Shown: positions 1 to 9,300 of the stretch, piece after piece
How the letters are laid out: every line of letters begins with the position of its first letter
How positions within the stretch are numbered: position 1 is the stretch's first letter
NCBI GenBank assembly: GCA_903925515.1
Contig: CAIYFP010000150.1
Coordinates: 1-10,265, forward strand
From: an uncultured Verrucomicrobiota bacterium
GTDB taxonomy: Bacteria; Verrucomicrobiota; Verrucomicrobiia; Limisphaerales; UBA9464
DNA length: 10,265 nucleotides
Direction: 5' to 3'
The notes under the pieces: model-generated
Databases searched by the model: none
What the model was told of the DNA's origin: nothing
The model's input: the letters and a program-made list of their open reading frames with translations, nothing else
Made by a program: the position numbers and the translations under genes

Positions 1-213
1 CATCTCGAGTCCGCTCGAACCAATCTCGAGTCCACTTCAACAAGGTTGGAGCGGACTCCAACCGACTTGAGGTGCACTGCAACCAAGGTCCGGGTCCACT
101 CGAACCAATCTCGAGTGCGCTTCAACAAGGTTGGAGCAGACTCCAACCGACTTGAGGTGCATCGCAATCAAGGTCTGGGTGCACTTCGACCGATCCAGAG
201 TTCGTTGGAGCCA
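1..213. repeat. Tandem array of 21/22-bp palindromic units in an 85-bp higher-order repeat
   Basis: Successive units begin near 2, 23, 44, 65, 86, 108, 129, 150, 171 and 193. Most are 21 bp, but every fourth (86-107 and 171-192) is 22 bp, giving an 85-bp super-period: 16-100 matches 101-185 closely. The approximate unit consensus GGTTGGAGTGCACTCCAACC is its own reverse complement. The unit at 44-63 forms an exact 8-bp stem with loop CGGA, and its counterpart at 129-148 keeps the stem and changes only the loop to CAGA. The last unit is degenerate and the array runs off the left edge. Read on the plus strand from position 3, units translate as heptads such as VGADSNR and LEVHCNQ. The 22-bp units break this frame every 85 bp, so an intact repeat protein is unlikely here. 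There are no spacers, so it is not CRISPR. Confidence 0.85.
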
Positions 214-293
214 TCACATCAATCCAGGTAAGCCCTCTGGCTTGAATCCGAGACCTTCCCCTGCTGGTGAGATTGGAACGGGACAGCCAGGGT

Positions 294-444
294 TGTAGGC
301 CGGGCGCCCTCACCCGGCGGAAACGTGGCAGAGCCGTCTCGGCTCTGGCTGGGTCACGTCCAGCGGCAGGATCCCGCTGCCACTCTGACCTCGGCGCACG
401 AAGGAGCGGGATTCCAGCCGCCGCGTGAGGGCACGCGGCCTACA
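294..444. repeat. 151-bp MITE/REP-like element with inverted ends and four hairpins
   Basis: The ends are inverted repeats: 294-319 matches the reverse complement of 419-444 at 23 of 26 positions, both starting TGTAGGCCG. Each end folds into its own 6-bp stem (299-304 with 313-318; 420-425 with 434-439). Two of the three differences between the ends fall at paired positions, G-C on the left and C-G on the right, so both stems stay intact. Inside are a 7-bp stem with a 5-base loop (329-335 with 341-347) and a 6-bp stem with a 7-base loop (361-366 with 374-379). I see no target-site duplication and no transposase. It could be a non-autonomous transposable element, a REP/BIME-like dispersed repeat, or a structured transcript. 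The inverted ends are clear; the mobile nature is inferred. Confidence 0.7.
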
Positions 445-940
445 GCATGGGACAAAGTGCGCGGATCCGCCGAGCTGGTTGTGCGATGTCATTCCACGCC
501 GCCGCCGTCGAATGAGGAGTCAGGCCTTCGGGAACGTGTGTGGGCAGGGGAGGCTCTGTGGAGGAGGAGGGGATGCGGGTAGGCGGAGGAACATGGTCAA
601 CCTGCGGTCGGTGCAACGCGCTCTACAGGTTCAAGCCGCATCGCCAACGTTCGCCATTCCACGGCCACCTGTTCCCAGATCCAGCTGCCTCCGCAATTAC
701 CGGGCCCGAAATCCAAGGTTGACCTTGAAGCTCACCTCAGCGGCAAGCATCGTTGCCGTGCCGCAAGTGAAATTCGGCCCCGTGCCGTGAGAGCCCCCAA
801 AGGCTCCTGTACTTGCGGTTTCTTCTTTTTCGCCGGCTTCGCTCCAGACCACGCTGGAATCGATGGAGACGGCCAATCACGTGGGTGCTTGTCCGCTCTC
901 AGGTTGCGCATGGATGACAAGTACCTCAGTCGTCATGGCA
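445..940. other. Intergenic region downstream of the operon, no supported gene
   Basis: Short open frames exist on both strands, but none has a recognisable product, domain or ribosome binding site, and their predicted peptides are Arg/Pro/Ser-rich as expected from random GC-rich DNA. Two small hairpins are visible: CGGCAA/TTGCCG (741-746 with 753-758) and GAGCC/GGCTC (791-795 with 802-806). Neither is followed by a T tract on the minus strand, so I do not call a terminator for the operon. The segment may contain decayed gene or element remnants that I cannot identify. Confidence 0.5.
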
Positions 941-2614
941 TTAGGAGACACGGTGTTGAATGCTGCGCGAATGGAGAAGGGTAAGCAGCATTTCCCGGAC
1001 TGGCACGGGGCCCGCTTCACGCAGGACAACGGCCCGCTGGATGGATTGTTCAAGGTCGTCCACCGCGAAGATTGCCTCCTCGATTTCCCTGCGATATCGG
1101 TCCACGGATTCCGAATGGCTTAGCGGGTTCAATACCCAGCTCAAGGCATGAGCGACTTCCTCGCGGATTTCATCGGACACGACCTTTCGCTTGTCAGGCC
1201 GCGGTTGCCACCAAACAAGGTTTCCTTGTCCATCGACGCGTCGTTCCACGGGGCGAATCGAATCGAACGTCGCCCCTTGAACGGCATTCCAAAGATCCGC
1301 TGCCCGGACCTTTCGCGGGTCTGGGTTGTATGGGACTGCAAGGCCAAGCTCGTGACAGCCTCGCTTGAGAACCTCCTCGAATTTCGTCCTCACATGCACT
1401 GCGGCGGCCTTCACTTGCCCTTCATGCAGGAAGTCGAGAGCACGCATCAGGTGGTCGGCGTCCTCTCGTGCGACGGGTTCCGCATGGTTTCCCGCATGTT
1501 GTACGAAGAGTTCATGGCGCATCCACTGGGCTTCAGGGAGGGATTGCTTGGCGATTTCGTACCATGCCCGGTCATGGGTCAAGAGCAGGACCTGCCAGCC
1601 CGACAGCGCTCCGGATTGCAACAGCTTGAGCAGGGGCCGGCGATTCGACATGTCGAGGCTGAGCAGGACGTCGTCGAGGACGAGGATTCGGGGGAAGGAT
1701 GACCCGTCGGGGCGCCGGGGCGGGATGCTGAGCGCCATCCCTGCGAGGTAGAGGCACAATCCCACGGCGGTGAGGCGAGCCTCGTTCAGAAATTCCGAGG
1801 GCTTGGCCATGGGTTCTCCGCCCCTCTCCACCATTCGCAATTCCACGCTTCCGTCGGCGAGCTTCCCATGATGCAGGCGGGAGTTGTATACGGCGTTTGA
1901 ATTCCACGTGAGTCGCAGGCTGGTCCATGGATCAAAGGCCTTGAGGAATTGATTGGCCCGCGCCTCCAGCCCGGGCACGAAGGCCTCCATGGCTGCGTTG
2001 AATGCCGTCACCCCCCCGGGCAGCTTCTTGATGGACTCCCAATGCTGTACGCTCGTGGATCGCAGTCCGGCGATGGATCTTATGTGCCGCCACGCCTGGC
2101 CAAAGGTCTCCCCGCTCGTTCCCGTGGGGCAACTGCCGATGACCTCCTGGATCAAGGCGTGGAACACCTCGACATGGTCCTTGTCCCGGGCCTCGGTGAT
2201 TCGCCAGATGGACCTGTAATCCAGCCAACCCCTTGACCGCGCCATGTCCGCGAAGCACGGATGGCCATCGGGACGCTGGGAGGGCGTCCAGAGCAATGGG
2301 TCCACCGATGCATCATCAAACTCCAGTCGGATCCGCCGGTCCTCCCTTGGCGGGTTTTCGTGCCGATATCGAAACTGATCAAACGAAGGCCTTGGCCGTG
2401 GAAAGGTGCCAAGGTCGAGCAAGTCCACCAGCGCCTTGCCAAGCGATGACTTGCCACTGCCATTCTCCCCGTACAGCAGCAGGTTCCTTCCGGGACCGAC
2501 CACCCTGCCCCCGGCGTCGTGCGGGGAAAGCCAGATGGTCGTGGGCCGCGGAAAGGCGCGATACCCACACAGTTGAATGGCAGCAAGCCGGACGGGGGGA
2601 TGGGATGGGGTCAT
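941..2614 (-). CDS. ABC/RecF-type AAA ATPase with C-terminal helical (HEPN-like?) domain, 557 aa
   Basis: Third gene of the operon. What is seen: Walker A GENGSGKS at residues 49-56; a family-typical helix FLNEARLTAVGLCLYLA at 275-291, where ABC proteins carry their signature; Walker B ILVLDD ending D314-D315, followed by a D-loop-like SLD (319-321); and an H-loop-like LLLTHD with H347. This is the layout of ABC-class ATPases of the RecF/SMC/AAA_21 type, but with no long coiled coil between the halves. Residues about 388-530 form a separate helical segment containing VRTKFEEVLK (408-417) and NPLSH (496-500). I tentatively compare it with HEPN/RloC-type C-terminal domains, but the canonical R-x4-6-H motif is not clear. 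The start ATG overlaps the methyltransferase stop in ATGA, with no separate Shine-Dalgarno, so translation is probably coupled. The likely role is ATP-dependent sensing or regulation in a defence complex, or an effector. ATPase fold confident; partner and substrate unknown. Confidence 0.9.
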   Translation of the reverse strand: MTPSHPPVRLAAIQLCGYRAFPRPTTIWLSPHDAGGRVVGPGRNLLLYGENGSGKSSLGKALVDLLDLGTFPRPRPSFDQFRYRHENPPREDRRIRLEFDDASVDPLLWTPSQRPDGHPCFADMARSRGWLDYRSIWRITEARDKDHVEVFHALIQEVIGSCPTGTSGETFGQAWRHIRSIAGLRSTSVQHWESIKKLPGGVTAFNAAMEAFVPGLEARANQFLKAFDPWTSLRLTWNSNAVYNSRLHHGKLADGSVELRMVERGGEPMAKPSEFLNEARLTAVGLCLYLAGMALSIPPRRPDGSSFPRILVLDDVLLSLDMSNRRPLLKLLQSGALSGWQVLLLTHDRAWYEIAKQSLPEAQWMRHELFVQHAGNHAEPVAREDADHLMRALDFLHEGQVKAAAVHVRTKFEEVLKRGCHELGLAVPYNPDPRKVRAADLWNAVQGATFDSIRPVERRVDGQGNLVWWQPRPDKRKVVSDEIREEVAHALSWVLNPLSHSESVDRYRREIEEAIFAVDDLEQSIQRAVVLREAGPVPVREMLLTLLHSRSIQHRVS

Positions 2615-5600
2615 GTCTCGGACGCGGCCCGGTCCGTCATGTCCATCGAAGCAAGGTCGAACAAGGCCGCACGCAATGGGGTTTGGATGTCATACGCCTT
2701 CTCGATCGCCCGCCGCACGGCGTCAAGCTGCGCCTCGTCCTGAATCTTCACCACGTCCGGCAATCCCGATTCCATCACCATCCGGCCAAAATGCAGGCCC
2801 CGCCCATGCAACTCCTCCGGATGGTACAACTCCCTCGCCAATGCGTCGTTGAGCCCCTCCAAGAACTCCATCTGCACCGTGTCCACGGCCTTCCTTACTT
2901 CCGGCACCCCTTGCAGGTACCCCTGCAACGCCAAGATTAACCCAACCACCCGTACCACCGGCGCCTGCAAATCCTCCCCAACGTCCGGCACCGGCAGCTT
3001 CTTCCAGTCGTCGGGGTAAATGTGAATGTTGCTCCGGCGGTTCGCACGAAGGTAGTCCCTCGCCGTGCCGGAATTCATGATGCCAAGGAGGTACTTTATG
3101 GCAAACTTCCCACTCGCATCCTCTAGCGACGTGCGGTTTGGAAGATCGGGACGTGGAGGCTTCTCCGACGGATATCGGGCGACCTTCTTAATGGAATTAT
3201 TTTGAACGCCTCGGAGTGCGTGCCAAGGGACAAATGACCATGCCGAATGGTTATGGAACAGTTGCGCATTGTCATAGGCGACGCGAAGGCGATCGATGCT
3301 GGCGGCCATGTCCACCGAGATCAGCTTTTCGTCAACGGAGTACAACTCCTCAAACGTCGGACGTCGCAACAAGCATGGAGATCGTTCGGTGCCCCACTCG
3401 AGCCACATTTGTCTGCCGGGAAGCCATCGATTGAGATGCTTGCCCTCGACGAATGGCTTGGGATGCGTCCCATCCTTGTCGCGTGCGACAAGGTCTTCGA
3501 GTTGAAAGGCTCCCTTGGCCCGTTTTTCATCAGCGTGCACAACCATGCCAACGCTGATGTAGCAGATGGCGTCGAGTAGGATCGTTTCGCAATCAAACGT
3601 CATCGTCTCCCCGATGGACGGAAAGAAAGCCCGTTGGTTTAAGTTGGACTGAAGGTCGGATGGAAGACTAAGGACGCTGCCAAACGTCTGTTGGTGGAGG
3701 CGACGTTCCGGGATGTGGTTGGAGGGGTCTGCTTTTTGGAAGAAGTGGATGACGTTATGGACGGCGGCGTCGAAGATTTGGAGGTCGCCGCAGAAGTCGA
3801 GGCGGAGGATTCGGGCATGCTTCAGATACCAGAGCTGGGGCTTGATGGCGTATTTGGAATGGCAAAACGCGTCGGAGACGATGAGGGAGGAGACGCCGCC
3901 GTGGCGAAGGAGCTTGAAGCTGCGCTCGATGAAGGGGATGTAGAGGTCCCATTTCTCCCAAAGGGTTTCGTACTGGCCGCTTTCGAGGATTTGGTTGCGT
4001 TGGGAGCGGTTCCATTCGCTGGGTTCGTCTGCGCGGACGAAGGGGGGGTTGCCGATGGTGATGTCGAAGCCGTCGCGGATGCCGAACATGGACTCGGGGT
4101 CGAAGTAGGGGGCGCGCCGGTCGGAGTGATAGGGGTCCCATGAGGCGACGGCGGAGGCGAGGTGGGATGCGGCGCTGCCGCCGGTGGCCTTGATGAATTG
4201 GCTGAGGTCGCGCCGGAGGCGGCGGTCGTCGGCCTTGCATGCATCCTTTTCGCGTTTGGATTGGGCGAAGAAGAAGCGAGTCCGTGTGGCGAGGAGGGCT
4301 TGCTCCTTGGGCTCGATTTGGTGCTGGAAGAGATCCCAGTCCTTTGGGCGAGGGATTCCGAGGAGGGCGTTGGCGCAGACGAACTTGGTTTCGAGGTTGG
4401 GCAGGGGCCGGACGGCGGAGGGGTGGGGTTGCTCGATGACGAGGGAGAGGAAGAAGCGGAGCTTGGCGATTTGGATGGCGGCGGGCTGGATGTCCACGCC
4501 ATGGATGCAGTCCTTGATGAGCTCAAGCTTGCGGGTGTAGTCCCATGACTCGGATTGGAAGATGGCGCGGGTCTTGTCGCGCATCTCGGGCGGGAGCTGC
4601 GCGAGCTTGGCCTCCTCCCAGAGCTTGTTCATGGGATCCACCTTGCGCAGGACATGAACGAGGAGGTTGAGGAGGCCCATGGGGAAGGCGCCGGAGCCGC
4701 AGGCCGGGTCGAGGATGCGGAGGCGGCCGATCAGGTCCACGATGCGTTGCTCCTCGTGCTGGAGCCGGTGGGAGGGATGTTGCTCGGAGACCAGCTCGCG
4801 AAGCTTGTTGGCAAGGTCCGGGTCCTGCGAGCCGGGGTCGAGGCCGTGGAGGAGGTAGCGGACGAGTGATTCCTCGACCATGTACTGGACGATTTCGCGG
4901 GGGGTGTAGAAGGAGCCCGTGGATTTGCGGGCCACGGTGCCCGTCTCGGGGTTGACCGCTGCGAGGAGGTTCTCGAATGCGAGGCCGAGAAGCTCGGGGT
5001 CAAGGGCGATGTCCTGCTCCAGGGGGGTGTTTTCTTCGACGGTGAACTTGTAGTCCCGGAGGATGAGGATGAGGCCGCGCGCCGAGGGGGCCGAGGACTC
5101 GCCCAAGAGGTCGGAGATTTCCGGCACGGCCCTTGGTGTGCCGAAGAACAGGAAGTCCGGGACGATGGGTTGCTTGGTCTCGACGTCGGAGAACCCATCC
5201 ACGCGCACCTCGTCGGCGAGGTCGTTGTCCTCGCCCGGGAACTCGTCGAGGTTCTCGAACAACCCGCCATTGAGGAAGGGGATGGACTTGTAGAGGTCCT
5301 CGACGGGGGCCTTGCTGGCGAAGAGGGCGACATGGCGGAAGAAGTGCTGGTCGCCGTAGTGCTTGTTGACCCCCTTGAAGACACGAGGGGAACGGAACTT
5401 CCGGTCGGCGACCGGGGTGCCCAACGTGGCGAAGAAGAGGTTCTGGAGGATGGCCTTGTAGTAGCGGCCGCGCCCGTCGGAGTCGTCGGGTGTCCATTCC
5501 TCAAGCAACAACCGGATGCGCTGGGGATCGAAGAGGTCCTCGGGCACCATGCCCTTCTCGCGGAGGAACCAGCAGAAGATCATCCGCGTCAGCAGTCGCA

Positions 5601-6390
5601 GGACGGACTCGGAGTCGCGTTTGTCAGCATCCTTGCGCGCGCCGTCCGGGAACCGGGAATGATGCCGCGCCCAGTAGAACCAGTTGCGGACCTCGATGAA
5701 GAAGCGGCGGTTGAGGGACTGGATGTCGAGGGTGGCTTGCCATGCCTTGTGGAGGGCAAGGAAGTTGCGGACGGGCTCGCCGCAGGGCTGGGACGCGGAG
5801 AGCGACTCGATGGCGAGGTCGGCAAGGATATCGACATGGGCGCGGTGGGGCGCATGGACCCGGATGTCCTTGATGAGCGTGACCTTTTCAAGCACGTCGC
5901 GGTGGGCATCCCGGCGGTGGGTACGCCGGTGGATGATGCCAAGGGAAATGGCGTCGCCATGCCTGAAGACGACGATGGCGGGCATGGGCAAGGGCTTGTT
6001 GATGGTGCGGACGAGGGTTGAAAGCTCGGTGCGGGTCGGGCGGGACTGGGAGATCTCGGCGCAAATCAGGAGGTAGGACTCGATTTGGGAGGGGTCGATG
6101 GCGGGCCGGTCCTCAAAGAGGAAGCCGTGGGGCTCCAGCTCGGCGTTGGTCAATTGGAACACGAGGTCAATGGAGCCCATACGCAAGAGGGACTGCCGCT
6201 CGTCGTCGGTGAGTCGGCCTCCGGGATCCAGTTGATCCATGAACAGGGCGGGCGAGCCGAGCTGCACACGGCGGTCGGAGCGGTAGCCGAGCGTGTTGAA
6301 GAGGCCGCGGGACGCCTCGGCAAGGGATTGGGAGCCGAACGCCTTGATGGCGGCGGCCACGGCGGTGCGGTGGATGGTCCTGTCAGGCAT
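2611..6390 (-). CDS. Eco57I/PglX-like N6-adenine DNA methyltransferase, 1259 aa
   Basis: Expected to methylate the exocyclic N6 of adenine in a specific DNA sequence using S-adenosylmethionine. Motifs follow the gamma-class order: motif X STGSFYTP (490-497), motif I DPACGSGAF (561-569), motif II around D633 (GVDIQ), motif III FVCANALLG, and catalytic motif IV NPPF (781-784). The next segment, with LRHGGVSSLIVSDAF, completes the core. A target-recognition region follows (about 950-1130), with LLGIMNS and KKLPVP (about 1130-1135), then a conserved C-terminal tail. The first 480 residues are an extra module of the kind found in large Eco57I/PglX-type proteins (FIEVRNWFYWARH, MIFCWFLREKGMVPEDLF). 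I see no clear PD-(D/E)XK nuclease motif there. The start overlaps the helicase stop by 8 bp. Base composition shifts near residue 900. It resembles PglX (BREX) and DrmMI (DISARM) in size, but their partner genes are absent. Methyltransferase assignment firm; specificity unknown. Confidence 0.95.
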   Translation of the reverse strand: MPDRTIHRTAVAAAIKAFGSQSLAEASRGLFNTLGYRSDRRVQLGSPALFMDQLDPGGRLTDDERQSLLRMGSIDLVFQLTNAELEPHGFLFEDRPAIDPSQIESYLLICAEISQSRPTRTELSTLVRTINKPLPMPAIVVFRHGDAISLGIIHRRTHRRDAHRDVLEKVTLIKDIRVHAPHRAHVDILADLAIESLSASQPCGEPVRNFLALHKAWQATLDIQSLNRRFFIEVRNWFYWARHHSRFPDGARKDADKRDSESVLRLLTRMIFCWFLREKGMVPEDLFDPQRIRLLLEEWTPDDSDGRGRYYKAILQNLFFATLGTPVADRKFRSPRVFKGVNKHYGDQHFFRHVALFASKAPVEDLYKSIPFLNGGLFENLDEFPGEDNDLADEVRVDGFSDVETKQPIVPDFLFFGTPRAVPEISDLLGESSAPSARGLILILRDYKFTVEENTPLEQDIALDPELLGLAFENLLAAVNPETGTVARKSTGSFYTPREIVQYMVEESLVRYLLHGLDPGSQDPDLANKLRELVSEQHPSHRLQHEEQRIVDLIGRLRILDPACGSGAFPMGLLNLLVHVLRKVDPMNKLWEEAKLAQLPPEMRDKTRAIFQSESWDYTRKLELIKDCIHGVDIQPAAIQIAKLRFFLSLVIEQPHPSAVRPLPNLETKFVCANALLGIPRPKDWDLFQHQIEPKEQALLATRTRFFFAQSKREKDACKADDRRLRRDLSQFIKATGGSAASHLASAVASWDPYHSDRRAPYFDPESMFGIRDGFDITIGNPPFVRADEPSEWNRSQRNQILESGQYETLWEKWDLYIPFIERSFKLLRHGGVSSLIVSDAFCHSKYAIKPQLWYLKHARILRLDFCGDLQIFDAAVHNVIHFFQKADPSNHIPERRLHQQTFGSVLSLPSDLQSNLNQRAFFPSIGETMTFDCETILLDAICYISVGMVVHADEKRAKGAFQLEDLVARDKDGTHPKPFVEGKHLNRWLPGRQMWLEWGTERSPCLLRRPTFEELYSVDEKLISVDMAASIDRLRVAYDNAQLFHNHSAWSFVPWHALRGVQNNSIKKVARYPSEKPPRPDLPNRTSLEDASGKFAIKYLLGIMNSGTARDYLRANRRSNIHIYPDDWKKLPVPDVGEDLQAPVVRVVGLILALQGYLQGVPEVRKAVDTVQMEFLEGLNDALARELYHPEELHGRGLHFGRMVMESGLPDVVKIQDEAQLDAVRRAIEKAYDIQTPLRAALFDLASMDMTDRAASET

Positions 6391-9300
6391 GTGATGCGTT
6401 GTCTTCCTTGATCACCAGCCATGTGACCAGGTCGAAGTCGGAGGGGTTGGCGGTGGGGGTTTGGGCGGCGGTGGGGAGCAAGGCGTTGCGCCCGGAGAGG
6501 AGCACGTTCGTGGCGCGCTTTTGAAAGGCGTGCTGGATGGACACGAGCGCCTTGAGAAGCAGCCCGTGGTGATGCGCCATGTCGCGGCCGTCGTCGGTTT
6601 GCTGGTCGAAAAGCCGGCAAAGGCGTTCATGGGCGGCGGGTTCCTTGCTGGCAAGGTCGCGCAGCAAGAGCATCGCCTCCTTGGGTTGCGCCATCCCGTA
6701 TCGCACCACGCCGTCGTCATGGACGTACACAAGGTAGTACGGCGAAAGCGGGTTCAGCCGGGAGGCCTCGGCGGAAGGGGATGCGGGGGCGGCATGGGGC
6801 CGGGGGTTGGCCGGGATGGCAGAGGGCCGATGCCGGAGGCAAAAGATGGCACCGGGCCGGACATGGGCGAAGAGGTCCCGCTTCGGCGGCACGACGGCGT
6901 AAAGCCCCTCTCCCGCCGCCTCGAGGGCCTCGCGGTTGGCTTCCAGGTACCGGAGCAGGTCGAGACGGAACTCGTCGAGGGAGAAGTCCGCGAGGGAGAC
7001 AGCGTCGTCGAGATCCTCCAGGTCGAGGACCTCGTGCTGGAGGCGGCGGAGCTGGCGGTCGCGGAACAGGAGGTCCTCCTTGATCAGGTCGTCGATCTGG
7101 CCGGGGTCGAGGAGATTGTCGGTTTGGGTGGCGGCAAGATCGACCAGCGCCATGCGCGCCTCGACACGCAGCTTGATGCCGAGGTACGCGTCCAGGTCCT
7201 CCACGGGCCAAAAGTTGACGAGCTGGACGGCCGGGTTGCGCGAGCCGATGCGGTCGATGCGACCGAAGCGCTGGATGATGCGGACGGGGTTCCAGTGGAT
7301 GTCGTAATTGATGAGGAGGTCGCAGTCCTGGAGGTTCTGGCCTTCGCTGATGCAATCGGTGGCGACGAGGAGGTCGATTTCCTCGGATGCGTTGGGGAAG
7401 CGCTGGGTCTGCTCGGCACGGCGCTTCGAGCGGGGCGAGAAGTTCGTGAGGATGTCGTCGAAGTCGGCGCGGCCGAGGGAGGCGGCGTTGGAGCCATCGC
7501 CGCAGACCATGGCGACATGGAGGCCATGCTCGGTGCGGGCCCATGGCCCGAGGTTTTCGTGGAGGTACCGGGCGGTATCGGCGAAGGCGGTGAAGACGAG
7601 GACCTTGCGATTGGGGATGCCGTCCTTGGTGACGGAGGGGTTGCGGGCCTTGTCGGCGATGAATTCCCGGAGTCGCGCGAGCTTCCCGTCCCGAGCCGGG
7701 GTGACGGACATGGTTTTTTCGAGGAGGTAGCTCAGCTCGACGTGGTCGTTTCGGACGGCCTTGAGCCATTCCGGGAGCTTGAGATGAGCCAGGTGGATGC
7801 GGCGACGCCCGCCAATGGTGAAGTCCTCGGGGTCGAAGTCGGGGTCCTCGATCTGGTCCGGGGTGAGGGCATCGTAGTCGAGGTCGGGATGGGCGGACTG
7901 GTGGGATTGGAAGGCACCGATGCGTTCCACGAGCTGGTCGATCTTGTCGATGGTGCGCTGGAGGGTGGAACGGAAGGAGTCCACGGAGCTTTCGAGGCGC
8001 TTGAGGAAGTTGACCTTCATCATGGCGATGAGGATGCGTTCGCGCCCCTCCTGGGTGAACGCGCCGTGGATCTTGGCCTCGTAGTGGGAGCGGACGTCTG
8101 GGGCGAGGTCGTCGCGGAGGAAGGACGTGGGATGGTAGAGGGCGAGGGTGAGGCGCGTGATCTCGCGGTCGAGCTGCTCGAAGGAAAGGAATCGTTGCTG
8201 GGTGTCGATGGACGGATGGACGGACTTGGGCGGCGGGCGATGCGGGAAGCCGCCAAGGCGCTCCATCTCGGCGGCGTAGTGTGTGGCGATCTGGCTTCGG
8301 GACCGGGCGATGCTGAGGCCATCGAGGAGCTTGAAGAAGTCGCCGCCGATGGCGGAGAGAAGGTCGCGGGTCTTGCGTTGGCCCGGGGGTTTCTTGGCCC
8401 AAAGGGTGAAATGTCCCTGCGCCTGCCGCGTGGTATCGCGCACGGAAGCCACGCCAAGGTTGGACGCGAAGGCCTTGTCCGCCGGGTCGCTTCGGGTGAC
8501 GTCGCCCCCGGCGATGAAGGAGATCTGGTTGCGCAGGTCCGCGAGCTGGTTGTTGACGGGGGTGGCGGAGAGAAGCAGGACCTTGGTGCGGACGCCCGAG
8601 GAGACGATGTCCTCCATCAATCGTTGATAGCGGGTGCGGCGGGGCGTTGCGTCGCCGGGGCGCTCGGTGGCGGGCTTGTTGTTCCTGAAGTTGTGGGACT
8701 CGTCGATGACGACGAGGTCGTAGGCGCCCCAGTTGAGGGTATCGAGGGAGATGCCGTTGACGTTGCCGGCGTCGCGGGACAGGTCGGTATGGTGGAGGAC
8801 GTCGAAGCGGAACTTGTCCTTGGTGAAGGGATTGAGGGAGCTGGGTTGGGTGTACACCGTCCAGTTGCGGCTGAGCTTCTTTGGGCAGAGGACGAGGACG
8901 CGTTCGTTGCGAAGCTCGAAGTACTTGATGACGGCCAGCGCGGTGTAGGTTTTTCCAAGGCCGACGGAATCGGCGAGGATGCAGCCGTTGGCGTCGAGGA
9001 TCTTGTTGATGGCGGCCTTCGCGCCGTCCTTTTGGAAGGAGAACAGGGCCTGCCAGATGGCGGTGTCCGGAAGGGCGACGCGGCGGAGGCTGTCATCGAT
9101 GTCGCGGGAGCCGTCGAGGTAATGCCTGAAGAGGTGGAAGAGGGTGAGGTAGTAGATGAACTGGGGCGAGTGGTTGGCGTAGAGCCGCTGGAGCTGGAGG
9201 AGGACGTCCTGCTTGACGTCATGGACGAGCGCGGGATTGGACCAAAGCTCATCGAACCAAAGCTTCAGATCGGTCCGGTCGCGCGAGCCGTCCACGACGA

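Noticed and set aside
1..213. CRISPR array
   Set aside because: Units are contiguous with no unique spacers, and the repeats diverge along their whole length.
791..806. Rho-independent terminator of the operon (GAGCC/GGCTC hairpin)
   Set aside because: The stem is only 5 bp and no T tract follows on the minus strand. It also lies about 135 bases past the ATPase stop.
732..920. Small minus-strand gene of 62 codons after the ATPase
   Set aside because: No recognisable domain, no ribosome binding site and composition like the surrounding non-coding DNA.
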